Of a stretch of DNA of 64,000 bases, positions 43,354-52,136 are shown one piece after another. The translations under genes and the position numbers were made by a program. Within the stretch, counting starts at the first letter, position 1, and each line of letters begins with the position of its first letter. This DNA comes from Halobacteriales archaeon QH_7_66_36 (GTDB lineage: Archaea > Halobacteriota > Halobacteria > Halobacteriales > Haloarculaceae), in NCBI GenBank assembly GCA_003021175.1, contig PXQV01000017.1, forward strand, positions 80,195-144,194. The letters run 5' to 3'. Under the pieces are notes generated by a model. That model did not search any database. It worked only from the letters and a program-made list of their open reading frames with translations, and was not told where the DNA came from.

Positions 43354-43673
43354 TTGTTTGGTGTCGTTGTTTCGGTCCGTCGGGCAGGGCGCGCGACGAG
43401 TCGCTCGCCGTCTACGATGACGCGCTCCGCTCGCGGGCCTCGCCCGCTCGCGCGTTCGGAGGCGCACTGCGCCTCCCCGCCACCCAGCCGGAAGCGGAAC
43501 GTCGCGGCCGCCTTCGGGACCTGTTTGCTGCCCGACGCCCCCGCCACGACGAGCGTCTGCATCGTCTCGTCGACGACATCGCCCGCGATGCCGACGAGGT
43601 CGGCGTTTCGCGACTCGACGACCTCAACGTGGAGGCCGGCGAGTTCGTGTCGTGGCAGGGTCGTTGGGTGCAT
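43344..43673 (-). CDS. rnp1: Ribonuclease P protein component 1 (Rpp29/POP4)
   Basis: 109 residues from ATG at 43673 ([20 protein letters not shown]). Sm-like barrel strands visible in [19 protein letters not shown] and [13 protein letters not shown], ending in the family tail [10 protein letters not shown]. It binds the RNase P RNA for tRNA 5' processing. Between the last core strands, residues 66-81 ([15 protein letters not shown] region) are encoded by a palindromic element (43433-43476) that also occurs in L29 and the DUF7108 gene. Homologues have a variable loop here, so the insertion may be tolerated. Confidence 0.9.
   Translation of the reverse strand: MHPTTLPRHELAGLHVEVVESRNADLVGIAGDVVDETMQTLVVAGASGSKQVPKAAATFRFRLGGGEAQCASERASGRGPRAERVIVDGERLVARPARRTETTTPNKWR
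43433..43476 (-). repeat. Palindromic element inside rnp1
   Basis: On the plus strand: hairpin GCGGGC/GCCCGC (43433-43447, loop CTC), linker TCGCGCGTTC (43448-43457), then hairpin GGAGGCGCA/TGCGCCTCC around one C (43458-43476, perfect nine-base arms). In the rnp1 frame it encodes [11 protein letters not shown]. The same order, linker and frame are found in rpl29 and twice in the DUF7108 gene. Confidence 0.7.
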
Positions 43674-43675
43674 CG

Positions 43676-43942
43676 TTACTCTTCGTCCTCGTGTTGCTCG
43701 CGGTTTCCACCGCTCGCTCGTTCCGAGTCGCTTCGCGACTCGTGGTCGCCTTCCTCGCGCTGGATCGTCTTGATCCGCGCGATGGTGCGGCGGAGCTGCT
43801 TCGTGCGCCCCGGGTTCTCCGGCGCGCCACCCGCCGACTGTATCGCCTTCGCGTTCAGCAGTTCCGTGCGGAGCTCCTCGACTTCCGCCTCGCGCTCTGC
43901 GGGCGTCATGTCGCGGATCTCCTCGACGTGCAGGATGGCCAT
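43676..43942 (-). CDS. rpl29p: Ribosomal protein uL29
   Basis: 88 residues. The first ~62 are a normal L29 helix pair ([20 protein letters not shown] to [14 protein letters not shown]). Residues 68-81 ([14 protein letters not shown]) are encoded by a palindromic element, followed by an acidic QHEDEE end. The tail lies on the ribosome surface near the exit tunnel, where extra residues may do little harm. Confidence 0.95.
   Translation of the reverse strand: MAILHVEEIRDMTPAEREAEVEELRTELLNAKAIQSAGGAPENPGRTKQLRRTIARIKTIQREEGDHESRSDSERASGGNREQHEDEE
43700..43741 (-). repeat. Palindromic element inside rpl29
   Basis: Plus strand: hairpin GCGGT/ACCGC (43700-43713, loop TTCC), linker TCGCTCGTTCC (43714-43724), hairpin GAGTCGC/GCGACTC (43725-43741, loop TTC). 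Encodes SDSERASGG in the L29 frame. Same layout as the element in rnp1, about 225 bp away. Confidence 0.7.
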
Positions 43943-44883
43943 CAGTCGTCACCCTCCTCGGCTTCCGTCTCGGACTCGTCGTCGTCCATCTCGTCGAGCA
44001 GTTCCTCGGCCTCCGCCTCGGTCTCCTCGTCGAGCGCCTCGACCTCCTCTTCGATCTCGTCGAGTTCCGCGCCGACGCTCTCGTCGGCGGCGTCCGTCTC
44101 GGCGTCCTCGTCGACCAGTTCCTCTTCTGCGATGTCGAGTTCCTCCCCGGCGATGTCGGGCTCTTCCTCGAACTCGACGCCCTCGACCTCCTCGTCGGTC
44201 TCGACCTCGCCCTCGATGGCCTCGTCGGCCTCGGCGAGCAGCTCGTCCACGTCGCCCTCGGCCTCCTCGATGAAGGCCTCGACGTCCGCGTCCTCCTGGA
44301 TGCGGAAGTCGTCGGGCAGCTGGGCGTTCGGCGGGATGATCTTCACCTGCACCCCGATGGTGCCGAGCTTCATCACGGCCGTGCCGACGCCGTGGTCGAC
44401 GATCTCCTCCGCGGGCTCGCCGTTGTGCTTGACGTAGCCGCGGTTGAACTTCTCGACGCGCGAGCGAGCGCCCGTGACCTTCCCCGAGAGGATGATCTCG
44501 GCGCCGAGCGCGCCGGCGTCCATGATTCGGTCGATGGTGGTGTGGCCCGCCTTCCGGAAGTACCAGCCCCGTTCGAGGGCGTTGGCCAGCCGGTCGGCGA
44601 CGATCTGGGCGTTCAGGTCCGGCTCGTCGACCTCCTGCACGTCGATCTGCGGGTCGTCGAGGTCGAACTGCTCCTCGATGGCGGTCGTGAGCTTCCGGAT
44701 GTTCTTCCCGCCCTTGCCGATGACCATCCCGGGCTTCTCGGCCTTGAGGACGATCTGTGTGCCCATCGGCGTCTGGGCGAGTTCCATGCCGCCGTAGCCC
44801 GCGCGAGCCAGCTCGTCGGCGAAGAACTCATCGATCTGCGTCCGACGGAGCCCGTCATCGATGAACTGCTGTTCGTCGGCCAT
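43942..44883 (-). CDS. rps3p: Ribosomal protein uS3 with long acidic tail
   Basis: 313 residues from ATG at 44883. KH domain with [20 protein letters not shown], then the S3 C-domain ending near residue 195. The remaining ~115 residues are almost only Glu, Asp, Ala and Val and have no counterpart in bacterial S3. Haloarchaeal S3 proteins usually carry an acidic tail; this one is long. Confidence 0.96.
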   Translation of the reverse strand: MADEQQFIDDGLRRTQIDEFFADELARAGYGGMELAQTPMGTQIVLKAEKPGMVIGKGGKNIRKLTTAIEEQFDLDDPQIDVQEVDEPDLNAQIVADRLANALERGWYFRKAGHTTIDRIMDAGALGAEIILSGKVTGARSRVEKFNRGYVKHNGEPAEEIVDHGVGTAVMKLGTIGVQVKIIPPNAQLPDDFRIQEDADVEAFIEEAEGDVDELLAEADEAIEGEVETDEEVEGVEFEEEPDIAGEELDIAEEELVDEDAETDAADESVGAELDEIEEEVEALDEETEAEAEELLDEMDDDESETEAEEGDD

Positions 44884-45344
44884 TACTCGGCCACCTCCTC
44901 GACGACGACCTCCACGTCGACCTGCGGCGTGTTCCACTCGGAGGCACGCCCCATCGCGCGGGGCTGCCGGCCCGGCGACTCGCCGACCTTGTGGGCGGCG
45001 ACGTGTGCGATCTCCATCGCGTCGGCGTCGAAGCCCTGATGTTCGGCGTTCGCGGAGACGTTCTCCAGCAGGTCGAGGAAGGCCTCGCTGACCTTCTCCG
45101 GGTAACGGCCCGCGTCCCAGCCGTCGATGTCGGAGCGGTGTCCGACGCCCGAGTTGTGGGACTTGAACGGGACAGACTGCTCGCCGTCGATCACGGCCTG
45201 CAGATAGTCGGCGGCGTCGCCGACCGTCCGGCCCTTGATCGCACGCGCGACGGCCTTGCTGTGCTTGTGGCTCATGTGACGCTCCCGGAGCATGGCTTTC
45301 GCCGTCTCGTCCGGGTCGGCGTCGATGCTGTAGCTGATACCCAT
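44883..45344 (-). CDS. rpl22p: Ribosomal protein uL22
   Basis: 153 residues, [20 protein letters not shown], then HMSHKHSKAVARAIKGRTVG; the beta hairpin that lines the exit tunnel is at GRQPRAMGRASEWNT. One-base overlaps on both sides. Confidence 0.96.
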   Translation of the reverse strand: MGISYSIDADPDETAKAMLRERHMSHKHSKAVARAIKGRTVGDAADYLQAVIDGEQSVPFKSHNSGVGHRSDIDGWDAGRYPEKVSEAFLDLLENVSANAEHQGFDADAMEIAHVAAHKVGESPGRQPRAMGRASEWNTPQVDVEVVVEEVAE

Positions 45345-45766
45345 TATTTGAGCGGGACGAACTTCGACGACCGGGTCGCCCCGATACCGGCCTGTCCGTG
45401 TTCGACCGAGGAGCGCGTGAGGACGAACTCGCCGAGATAGTGACCGAGCATCTCGGGTTCGACGTAGACGCGCTCGAACTCGTGACCGTCGTAGACGGCG
45501 AAGGTGAGCCCGACGAACGCCGGCAACACCGGCATGTCACGCAGATGCGTGCGGATGGGGTCGTTGGCCGTCCCCTCCTCGTCGCGCTCGGCCGCCGTGT
45601 CGAGCAGCTTCTCCTGCTCCTCGGTCAGGCCGCGTCGGATACTTCGCCGCTGGCGTGCGGGGAGCAGTTCGGCTACCTCGTCGAGCTCCATCGACTGGAG
45701 TTCGTCGAGCGTGTGGCCGCGGTAGGTGAACTCACCCTCGCGGCCGGTCTGGTATTCGCTACTCAT
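45344..45766 (-). CDS. rps19p: Ribosomal protein uS19
   Basis: 140 residues from ATG at 45766 ([20 protein letters not shown]). Core [20 protein letters not shown], ending [19 protein letters not shown]. Overlaps L2 by 8 bp. Confidence 0.96.
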   Translation of the reverse strand: MSSEYQTGREGEFTYRGHTLDELQSMELDEVAELLPARQRRSIRRGLTEEQEKLLDTAAERDEEGTANDPIRTHLRDMPVLPAFVGLTFAVYDGHEFERVYVEPEMLGHYLGEFVLTRSSVEHGQAGIGATRSSKFVPLK

Positions 45767-46493
45767 TGTTGCCTCCGTTGCCACCGCGACCGGTGGATCG
45801 TGACGCGATGTCGCCGACCTTCCGGCCCGGCGGCGCGTCCCGCGAGATCGACTTCGGCTTGCCGGGGTGTTGGCGACCGCCGCCACCGAACGGGTGGTCG
45901 ACGGCGTTCATCGCGACCCCGCGCACGTTCGGCCACTTCGTGCCGCGTGCGCGCATCTTGTGATGCTTGTTGCCGGCCTTGACGAACGGCTTCTCTGTCC
46001 GGCCACCGCCCGCGACCGCGCCGATGGTCGCCCGGGCCTCCGGGCTGAGTCGGCGCACCTCTCCGGAGGGAAGCTGGACGACTGCCGCGTTCCGGTCGTG
46101 GGTCATCAGCGTCGCGTTGACGCCCGACGCTCGGGCGAACTTGCCGCCGTCGCCGGGCTGGCGCTCGACGTTACAGACTGGGACGCCCTCCGGAATCTCC
46201 GCGAGCGGGAGCGTGTTCCCGACCGCGATCTCCGCGGAGACGCCGACCTGAATCTGGTCGCCGACGCCGACGCCCTCGGGCGCGAGGACGAGACGCTGGT
46301 CGCCGTCCTCGAACTCGATAGCCGCCACGGGCGCGCTGCGCGCGGGGTCGTGTTCGATGTCCACGACCGTCCCCGAGACGACGTCGCCGTCCTCGACCGT
46401 GCGGTGCGACAGATTCGCCTTGTAGCGGTGCGACGGCGCCCGGAACGTGGACGTGCCGCGACCGCGTCGTTGTCCTTGGATTCGTCGTCCCAT
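45759..46493 (-). CDS. rpl2p: Ribosomal protein uL2
   Basis: 244 residues. [20 protein letters not shown] start, then the L2 signature [20 protein letters not shown] region with the essential His of VDHPFGGG (peptidyl-transferase-proximal). Normal archaeal length. Confidence 0.97.
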   Translation of the reverse strand: MGRRIQGQRRGRGTSTFRAPSHRYKANLSHRTVEDGDVVSGTVVDIEHDPARSAPVAAIEFEDGDQRLVLAPEGVGVGDQIQVGVSAEIAVGNTLPLAEIPEGVPVCNVERQPGDGGKFARASGVNATLMTHDRNAAVVQLPSGEVRRLSPEARATIGAVAGGGRTEKPFVKAGNKHHKMRARGTKWPNVRGVAMNAVDHPFGGGGRQHPGKPKSISRDAPPGRKVGDIASRSTGRGGNGGNNE

Positions 46494-46494
46494 C

Positions 46495-46743
46495 TCAGAA
46501 CACCCCGATGCGCGACGCGACGTCCTGCGCGTCGTCCGCCTCGGAGAGGGTGACGACGGCCTTCTTCGTCCCGTCGGTCGTTACCTGTGTGTTCACGCTC
46601 GTCACCGACACGTCGAAGCGCGTCTCGACCGCGTCGCTGACCTCCGGCTTCGTCGCGTCCGTCTCGACGACGAACTGGAGCTTGTTGTCGAAGTCCATGT
46701 CGTTCATGGCCTTCTCCGTCACGAGCGGATACTTGACCGTCAT
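46495..46743 (-). CDS. rpl23p: Ribosomal protein uL23
   Basis: 82 residues (MTVKYPLVTEKAMNDMDFDN). Compact archaeal form; docking site for SRP at the tunnel exit. ATG overlaps the L4 stop by four bases. Confidence 0.96.
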   Translation of the reverse strand: MTVKYPLVTEKAMNDMDFDNKLQFVVETDATKPEVSDAVETRFDVSVTSVNTQVTTDGTKKAVVTLSEADDAQDVASRIGVF

Positions 46744-47486
46744 CGGTCGGCCACCTCCGCGAGCGCGGACTCCGTCCAGACCGTCAGGCGGCCGGCGTGC
46801 GTGCCGGGCGCGAGGTCCTCCGCGGAGACGTTCGACGCGGTCGCCACGTCGGCACCCGCGAGGTTGCGGGCGGCCTTCGACGGCTCCTCGCTCGTCACGA
46901 ACAGCACCGACGAGGGCTCGTCGTGCTTGCGTCCACGGCTCGTGCCGCGGCCCGCACGCACGGACTTGCCGTCGTCGGCCCGCTCGATGTCGGCGTGTGC
47001 GCCGACGGCTTCGAGGAAGGAGACGACCTCCTGCGTCTTCAGCAGCTCCTCGAACTCGTCGCTCACGACGAGCGGGAGGTCGAGGTCGTCGTCGAACGCG
47101 TGACCGCGCTCGGCGACCCGCTCTGCGTCCGCCGTGGCCGCGATGGCCGACCGGACGGCGAGCTTTCGCTCCTTCGTGTTGATGTCGAGACCGCGGTCCT
47201 TCTCCGCCTTCGGCGGGTGGGCCGGGCGGCCCTTGACCGCCTGCGGCACCCGGCGTGCCTGCCCCTCCTGTCGGGGCACGTGGGCCATGCCGCGGCCCGA
47301 ACCCGGTGACTCGGCGGGCGTGCGGAGACCGGCGAACTCGTCGGCTCCGTAGTCCTGTCGTCGATTGGCTCGCGCGGCGCGGACGGCACGCTCGATGAGG
47401 TCGGGCCGGTAGTCGGTGTCGAACATCGCCGGCAGCTCGACCTCGTCGGCCTCCGAACCGTCGAGATCACGTACTGTTGCCTTCAT
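46740..47486 (-). CDS. rpl4p: Ribosomal protein uL4
   Basis: 248 residues, MKATVRDLDGSEADEVELPA, with the tunnel loop RGMAHVPRQEGQARRVPQAV and the L4e-type C-terminal domain. Overlaps L3 by one base. Confidence 0.96.
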   Translation of the reverse strand: MKATVRDLDGSEADEVELPAMFDTDYRPDLIERAVRAARANRRQDYGADEFAGLRTPAESPGSGRGMAHVPRQEGQARRVPQAVKGRPAHPPKAEKDRGLDINTKERKLAVRSAIAATADAERVAERGHAFDDDLDLPLVVSDEFEELLKTQEVVSFLEAVGAHADIERADDGKSVRAGRGTSRGRKHDEPSSVLFVTSEEPSKAARNLAGADVATASNVSAEDLAPGTHAGRLTVWTESALAEVADR

Positions 47487-48493
47487 TATCCTTGGTTAGA
47501 CGCCGTCGAGACGAACCGCACCTCGGGGTCGAGACGCGGCTGGTCGTTCGGTCGCACGGCGGGGCGCAGCCGGAGCAGACGCTGCTCCGGACCCGGCAGT
47601 GAGCCCTTGACGAGCGCGTACTCGCCGTCGACCTCGCCGTAGTTGACGAAGCCGCCGTCGGGCGTCACGTCCTCGTCGCCCAGCGCCATGAGCCGCTTGT
47701 TCAGCTCGGTGCGCTGGTGGTAGCCGGTCTGGCCCTGCTGGGGGACGGTCGACCGGACGCGCGAGGGGTTCCACGGGCCGAGGTTGCCGATCCGCCGCCG
47801 CCATCCCTGACGGGCGTGTTTCCCCTTCCGCTTCTGGACGCCCCACCGCTTGACGGGACCCTGCGTGCCTTTCCCCTTCGTGATGCCCGCGACGTCGGCG
47901 TACTCGCCGGCGCGGAACACGTCGGTGACGGCGTGCTCGCCGCCCTCGTCGAGCAGGTCGAGCCCGAACTCGACGCGGTCGCCGAGCGAGCCGCCGCCGA
48001 CGCGCGTCTCCATCACGTCGGGTTTCGTCTTCGGAACGCTCGACAGCGCACCCGGCACCGTGTGGGTGACCACGCGCACGTCCGCGACCCGACCCTCGTC
48101 GAGCGCGGCGCGAACGTCGTCGGCGTCCGTGCTGTTCGTCTCGGGCGTGTCGACCGCGCGGCCGAGGTCGTCGTGAAGCTCGTCGCTCCACGTCTCGGTC
48201 AGCGGTCGAAGCCCGTAGGCTGTGTCTTCGTAGACTCGAAGGGCCGCGGCGCGCATCGGCGGCGTCTCGACGACCGTGACAGGGACCGTCTCCTCCATCC
48301 CTTCGCGGGGCGAGTCGGGCTCGTCGTTGATCGACACGACGTGGGACATCCCGGCCTTGTAGCCGGCGAAGCCCTGTAGCCCCGGCTGGCCGTCGTCGGA
48401 CGGCCAGCTGTTGAACCGCGGAACCTCGCTGGCCGCGCGGGTACGGGGGCCGAAGCCCATCGAGCCTTTTCGTGGTCTGCTTGGTTGTGGCAT
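47486..48493 (-). CDS. rpl3p: Ribosomal protein uL3
   Basis: 335 residues, archaeal/eukaryal long form. PQPSRPRKGSMGFGPRTRA start, then GFAGYKAGMSHV and the core KGKGTQGPVKRWGVQKRKGK. First ribosomal gene of the cluster; seven bases after the methyltransferase stop. Confidence 0.97.
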   Translation of the reverse strand: MPQPSRPRKGSMGFGPRTRAASEVPRFNSWPSDDGQPGLQGFAGYKAGMSHVVSINDEPDSPREGMEETVPVTVVETPPMRAAALRVYEDTAYGLRPLTETWSDELHDDLGRAVDTPETNSTDADDVRAALDEGRVADVRVVTHTVPGALSSVPKTKPDVMETRVGGGSLGDRVEFGLDLLDEGGEHAVTDVFRAGEYADVAGITKGKGTQGPVKRWGVQKRKGKHARQGWRRRIGNLGPWNPSRVRSTVPQQGQTGYHQRTELNKRLMALGDEDVTPDGGFVNYGEVDGEYALVKGSLPGPEQRLLRLRPAVRPNDQPRLDPEVRFVSTASNQG

Positions 48494-48500
48494 TCTGGTC

Positions 48501-49400
48501 TCACTCCAGTGTGAGTGTAGCGAGCGTGGCGAACAGCGCTTCCTCCGTTCGCACCACCTCGCTACCTTGGTTCGGAACCGTGTTGAGCCAGAGGTCGAAC
48601 CGCGCGTGCGGTTCGTCGTCTCCGCCGGACGCGGCTGCGTCCGACGACTCGTCGCGTACCGCCGGCGCGTCTGCGCCCGCGGCGTCGGTCACTTCGTCCG
48701 GCGAGATGCCGAACATCTCCGGCAACCCCCGTTCGGGGGCCCCGAAGGCGACGGTCACGTTCTCGCGCACGGACTCGACTACCGAGTCGAGCCGTGACGC
48801 CGAGAGCGACTCACCGTGCCGCGATGCGGCGATACGGACGCCGGCATCGGGACGGGCGAGCGCCGTCGAAACGTCCTCGCGGGCGACACGATACCCCGGA
48901 AGGGGGTCGTCGGTCAGCCGCGCGCGGACCGGTTCTCGCGAAGTAACCCTGACTGAGACGCGCTCCCCCTCCGTCGGCGTCGCCATCGTCGGCGGCACCG
49001 GGAGGGAGACCGGGTGTTGCAGTCCGCAATTGACCCGAACGCGGTCGTCAGATCCGACCTCGGTCACGATTCCCTGTCTTGACGACCCCGAATCGTCCGA
49101 TCCGGAGCCGGTCCGTGAGGCGACGCGGAGCGGCGGCAGGACGCCGACGAACTCCAGTTCGTCACGCCTCCCCCACGCCTCCTTTCGGAGGTACGGGGGC
49201 GTGGCCGCGTACCGCAACACGGTATCGACGAACCCGTCGTCGAACCGACCCGTCTCGCCTTCCGCGTCGGGGAAGACGACGAGCCGATCCACCCGGAACA
49301 CGACCGCCGCGCGTGCGACGTAGCCGAGCTTGCGAGTCGCCTCGCGTTTGTCCTCGGCTTCCCGGGTCAGAGACGACGGCACGAGTACGCTGCGTGTCAT
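48501..49400 (-). CDS. SPOUT-class RNA uridine N3-methyltransferase (DUF171)
   Basis: 299 residues from ATG at 49400 (MTRSVLVPSSLTREAEDKRE). SPOUT-type core: RAAVVFRVDRLVVFPDA near the start, and VTVAFGAPERGLPEMF and LNTVPNQGSEVVRTEEALFA at the end, the latter forming the knotted SAM site. An OB-like insertion lies in the middle. It always precedes L3 in haloarchaea, suggesting ribosomal RNA modification coupled to ribosome synthesis. Gene with its own promoter at 49457-49464; the ribosomal genes probably follow on the same transcript. Confidence 0.9.
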   Translation of the reverse strand: MTRSVLVPSSLTREAEDKREATRKLGYVARAAVVFRVDRLVVFPDAEGETGRFDDGFVDTVLRYAATPPYLRKEAWGRRDELEFVGVLPPLRVASRTGSGSDDSGSSRQGIVTEVGSDDRVRVNCGLQHPVSLPVPPTMATPTEGERVSVRVTSREPVRARLTDDPLPGYRVAREDVSTALARPDAGVRIAASRHGESLSASRLDSVVESVRENVTVAFGAPERGLPEMFGISPDEVTDAAGADAPAVRDESSDAAASGGDDEPHARFDLWLNTVPNQGSEVVRTEEALFATLATLTLE

Positions 49401-49456
49401 GCCGTCCCGCTTCCTCGTCCACTCACTAGACTGTAACGTTGATAACCGAATCCGCA

Positions 49457-49464
49457 CATAAAAG
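49457..49464 (-). promoter_or_regulatory. TATA box of the S10/spc ribosomal cluster
   Basis: Minus strand CTTTTATG, 57-64 bp before the methyltransferase ATG, so a ~30-nt leader is expected. No other strong TATA is seen in the 241-bp gap to the divergent tRNA. Confidence 0.5.
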
Positions 49465-49605
49465 TGGCGCGGTTCGAACGCCGGCCTGCGGGCCTCTCAC
49501 AGGGGTTTCGCGTGTGTTTCCGTCGCACACGAGTGACACTCACACCGGGCGAGCGGCGGGCGAACGTAGCCGGGTGAGGGTGGCCCGATGTGCCGATTCG
49601 GAAGC

Positions 49606-49612
49606 CTTTTAC
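49606..49612 (+). promoter_or_regulatory. TATA box of the tRNA-Gly gene
   Basis: CTTTTAC about 30-36 bp before the tRNA 5' end. Confidence 0.4.
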
Positions 49613-49641
49613 TCACCAGCGCACTCGCGTCTGATGCAGGC

Positions 49642-49712
49642 GCACCGGTAGTGTAGTGGTATCACGTGACCTTGCCATGGTCACAACCCGAGTTCAAATC
49701 TCGGCCGGTGCA
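49642..49712 (+). tRNA. tRNA-Gly (GCC anticodon)
   Basis: Acceptor stem GCACCGG (49642-49648) pairs with CCGGTGC (49705-49711), discriminator A at 49712. D arm GTAGTGTAGTGGTATCAC region, anticodon loop TTGCCAT with GCC, T arm with GTTCAAATC. No CCA is encoded and no intron is present. A T-run (49730-49734) follows as a terminator. Confidence 0.95.
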
Positions 49713-49729
49713 CTCCCTCTCCTTCCCGG

Positions 49730-49734
49730 TTTTT
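49730..49734 (+). terminator. T-tract after tRNA-Gly
   Basis: TTTTT 18 bp after the tRNA 3' end, preceded by a pyrimidine-rich stretch; fits a euryarchaeal terminator. Confidence 0.4.
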
Positions 49735-49806
49735 CTGAGATGTTCACGAGTATCGCAGAGTCATGATGTTTCACCGTGACGACGTCCGCCGAAGCCGACC
49801 AGTGAC

Positions 49807-50727
49807 TCAGAAGTCTCGCAGATAGAAGTCGTACTCGGCGGTGGGTTCGGTCCCGGTGACGAGTGCCGTCCGTCCGTCAGTCGACACCTCGACAGACTCG
49901 AAGGTCGCGAACGTGCCGCCGTTTCGGTTAGCGGCCACCCAGTCCTCGACGGCGACAGCGTCGACCGCCGACTCGTCGGCGAAGACGAGCGCGAACGTCG
50001 TCTCGATGCCCTCGTCGGTGAGCGTAGAGTCGATGCCGCGGGCCACCTCGCCCGCGAACTCGCCGTCCTCGGTGTCGGTCTCATCGGTCTCCGGGTGGGT
50101 GCGCGCGGACTGGAGTGCGCCGTCGCCGAGCGCGCCGGTCAGCGTCTCGAAATCCGCCGAGGCGTCCGCGTACCGCTCGGTGTCGCCGTTGTGGGCGTCG
50201 GCAATAGCCTGCAGGATGCGGGGTGCCTGCACGCCGCTGCCGAAGATGCCGCTGGAGCGGGCGACGACGACGGCGTCGCTACCGACGCCGACCGCCGTGT
50301 TCTCGTCCGGGCCGAGATACTGGTCGAAGCCGCCGTAGCTCCCACCCGCGACGAACTCGTCGTCCTTGAGCGTGGACACCACCTCGCTCGCCTCGAAGTC
50401 GGCCGTCAGGACGCTGTTCTTCCCGAAGGCGAGGTGGACGTCGGTGCCGGCGAACCGGAAGCCGACGGTGTCGCGGGCCGAACTGCCGAACGCGCGCAGC
50501 GCGTCGTACACGTCGCCGTCGAACTCGCCTGCGCGGTCAGCGATAGCCGCCGGCTCGTAGCGGAGCGAGAGGTAGTGGTCCGTGTCGGCGACGGTGCCCG
50601 GCGCGTAGAGCCAGTCGGCGAACGTCGCTCCCTCGCTCCCGCCCGCGAGCGAGTTCGAACAGCCGGCGAGCGCGGCGATGCCGCCGGCGAAACCTGTCCG
50701 CAACAGCGTGCGTCGGTGGAGGGCCAT
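49807..50727 (-). CDS. Tat-exported lipoprotein, unknown function
   Basis: 306 residues from ATG at 50727. Signal with a twin arginine (LHRRTLLRTG), hydrophobic stretch and lipobox ALAGC (Cys ~21), so Tat export and lipid anchoring on the cell surface. The rest is acidic, with FGSSARDTVGFRFAGTDVHL and regular SDAVVVARSSG strands, and no family I recognise. A TATA-like GTACTTTGTTAC lies ~25-35 bp upstream. Confidence 0.78.
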   Translation of the reverse strand: MALHRRTLLRTGFAGGIAALAGCSNSLAGGSEGATFADWLYAPGTVADTDHYLSLRYEPAAIADRAGEFDGDVYDALRAFGSSARDTVGFRFAGTDVHLAFGKNSVLTADFEASEVVSTLKDDEFVAGGSYGGFDQYLGPDENTAVGVGSDAVVVARSSGIFGSGVQAPRILQAIADAHNGDTERYADASADFETLTGALGDGALQSARTHPETDETDTEDGEFAGEVARGIDSTLTDEGIETTFALVFADESAVDAVAVEDWVAANRNGGTFATFESVEVSTDGRTALVTGTEPTAEYDFYLRDF

Positions 50728-50840
50728 CGTCCGACGTGAGGGCCGAGCGTAACAAAGTACTGACGGCCGTTCGTGTGGCGGCTCCGCAGGCACTCACGAC
50801 GTGGCTCAACGCCGCTCCCGCTGAACGAGGAATGCACCGC

Positions 50841-51719
50841 TCACCCGTCGAACCACGCGGCGAGTTCCTCGGCGACGACCGCCGGCCGCTCGCGGTGGAG
50901 GAAGTGGCCGGTCCCGCTGACGCGCGCGACCCGACACCGCTCGAAGGCCGCGTCGGCCTGCTCGAACAGGTCCGTCCCGATACAGCCGTCCGTCGCCCCC
51001 GAGAGCAACAGCGTCGGCGTCTCGAACGGTCGGCCTTCGTCCGGGTCGCGGATGCCTCGCTCGCGGAGCGCGGCGAACAGCCCCTGTCCCAGCGCGCGGT
51101 AGTACGCCAGCGCGTTCCCCGCGGTGTCGCCCGACGCGAGCGTCTGCTTCACGCGCTCGCGGTGGGCGGGGTCGTCCCACCCGGGCGACCACGACCGGTA
51201 GAGCAGGTCGACGAGCGCGAACCCCCGGGCACAGAGCAGTCGCTCGGCACCGGACAGTTGGAACGCCCAGATGTACCACGACCGCAGGATCTGGGTCGGA
51301 TACGCGAACAGCAGTGCGTCGAACCGTGGCGGAACGGCCATCGCGGCCGCCCGGTCGAACGCCCCCGACGGGAGCGCGGCGTACGTCGCCACCGCGCCCC
51401 AGTCGTGGCCGAGAACGTAGTCGGCGTCGAACGCCTCGGCGAGCGCGGCGGCGTCCGCGCCGAGCGCCGCCGGTCCGTACTCGTCGTCGGGCGTCCCCTC
51501 GCTCGGTCCGTAGCCGCGCATGTACGGGACGAACAGCCGGTAGCCGTCGAGTTCGCCTGCGAGCGCGTCGAACGTGCGCGGGTCGTCGGGGAAGCCGTGG
51601 AGACACAGCAGGGGTTCGCCCTCGGCGTAGGCGTATCCCTCGAAGCGGCGGCCGTTCGCCGTGACGGTGAAACGGTCCGGAGCGGGCGCGTCACTGGCAC
51701 CGGCGGGCGTCTCGTCCAT
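50841..51719 (-). CDS. Alpha/beta-fold hydrolase (epoxide hydrolase/haloalkane dehalogenase type)
   Basis: 292 residues from ATG at 51719. Oxyanion part LLCLHGFPDDPRTFDAL, nucleophile elbow LGHDWGAVAT (Asp nucleophile as in epoxide hydrolases), RGYGPSEGTP, and the catalytic HFLHRERP His near the C-terminus. The Asp nucleophile and HGFPD argue for epoxide hydrolase or dehalogenase, not an esterase. Shares a single TATA-like element with the divergent thiamine-binding gene. Confidence 0.86.
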   Translation of the reverse strand: MDETPAGASDAPAPDRFTVTANGRRFEGYAYAEGEPLLCLHGFPDDPRTFDALAGELDGYRLFVPYMRGYGPSEGTPDDEYGPAALGADAAALAEAFDADYVLGHDWGAVATYAALPSGAFDRAAAMAVPPRFDALLFAYPTQILRSWYIWAFQLSGAERLLCARGFALVDLLYRSWSPGWDDPAHRERVKQTLASGDTAGNALAYYRALGQGLFAALRERGIRDPDEGRPFETPTLLLSGATDGCIGTDLFEQADAAFERCRVARVSGTGHFLHRERPAVVAEELAAWFDG

Positions 51720-51739
51720 ACCGGCCGGTCGACGCCCGG

Positions 51740-51749
51740 TGTTATATCC
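51740..51749. promoter_or_regulatory. Shared near-symmetrical TATA element between divergent genes
   Basis: GTTATATCC lies in the 51-bp gap, about 20-28 bp from the hydrolase start (51719) and about 23-30 bp from the thiamine-binding start (51771). Its TATA core reads similarly on both strands, so one element could serve both genes. Confidence 0.35.
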
Positions 51750-51770
51750 GTGGGGGACCAACCCGCCGGT

Positions 51771-52088
51771 ATGACCGTCGTGGCACTGCTGAGCGTCGCT
51801 CCGGTGATCGAGGACAGCATGGCCGTCGAGGTGGCGAAGGCCGTCGCCGCGCTCGACGAGTTCGACGTGGCCTACGAGACGAATCCGATGGGGACCGTCA
51901 TCGAGGCGGAGAGCATCGACGAACTGATGGCCGCCGCGACGGCCGCGCACAAGGCGGTCGACGGCGACCGGGTCAGCACGGTCCTCAAGATCGACCACAA
52001 ACGAGACCGCGAGTACGAGGCCAGCGAGAAGGTGGAGCGCGTCGAGGAGGAGTTGGGCCGGACGGCGCGTGGCGATCGCGACGGCTGA
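51771..52088 (+). CDS. MTH1187-family thiamine-binding protein
   Basis: 105 residues. MTVVALLSVAPVIEDSMAVE, then VAYETNPMGTVIEAESIDEL: the ferredoxin-like YkoF/MTH1187 fold with the MGT motif that binds thiamine or hydroxymethylpyrimidine. Cytoplasmic. TATA box 51740-51749. Followed 48 bp later by mch. Confidence 0.88.
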   Translation: MTVVALLSVAPVIEDSMAVEVAKAVAALDEFDVAYETNPMGTVIEAESIDELMAAATAAHKAVDGDRVSTVLKIDHKRDREYEASEKVERVEEELGRTARGDRDG

Positions 52089-52136
52089 GGTGTGCTGAAC
52101 GGACACGCCTTTGGCCTCGACGGCTGAACGTCCGGT

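Noticed and set aside
48597..48650. Two hairpins in the SPOUT methyltransferase gene
   Set aside because: The linker (GTCGTCTCCGCC) and the encoded peptide do not match the S-x-R-A-S-G family, and part encodes the conserved core; kept out as chance high-GC palindromes.
49401..49641. Gene in the 241-bp gap between methyltransferase and tRNA-Gly
   Set aside because: Only a short frame without haloarchaeal codon character; the gap is explained by two promoters.
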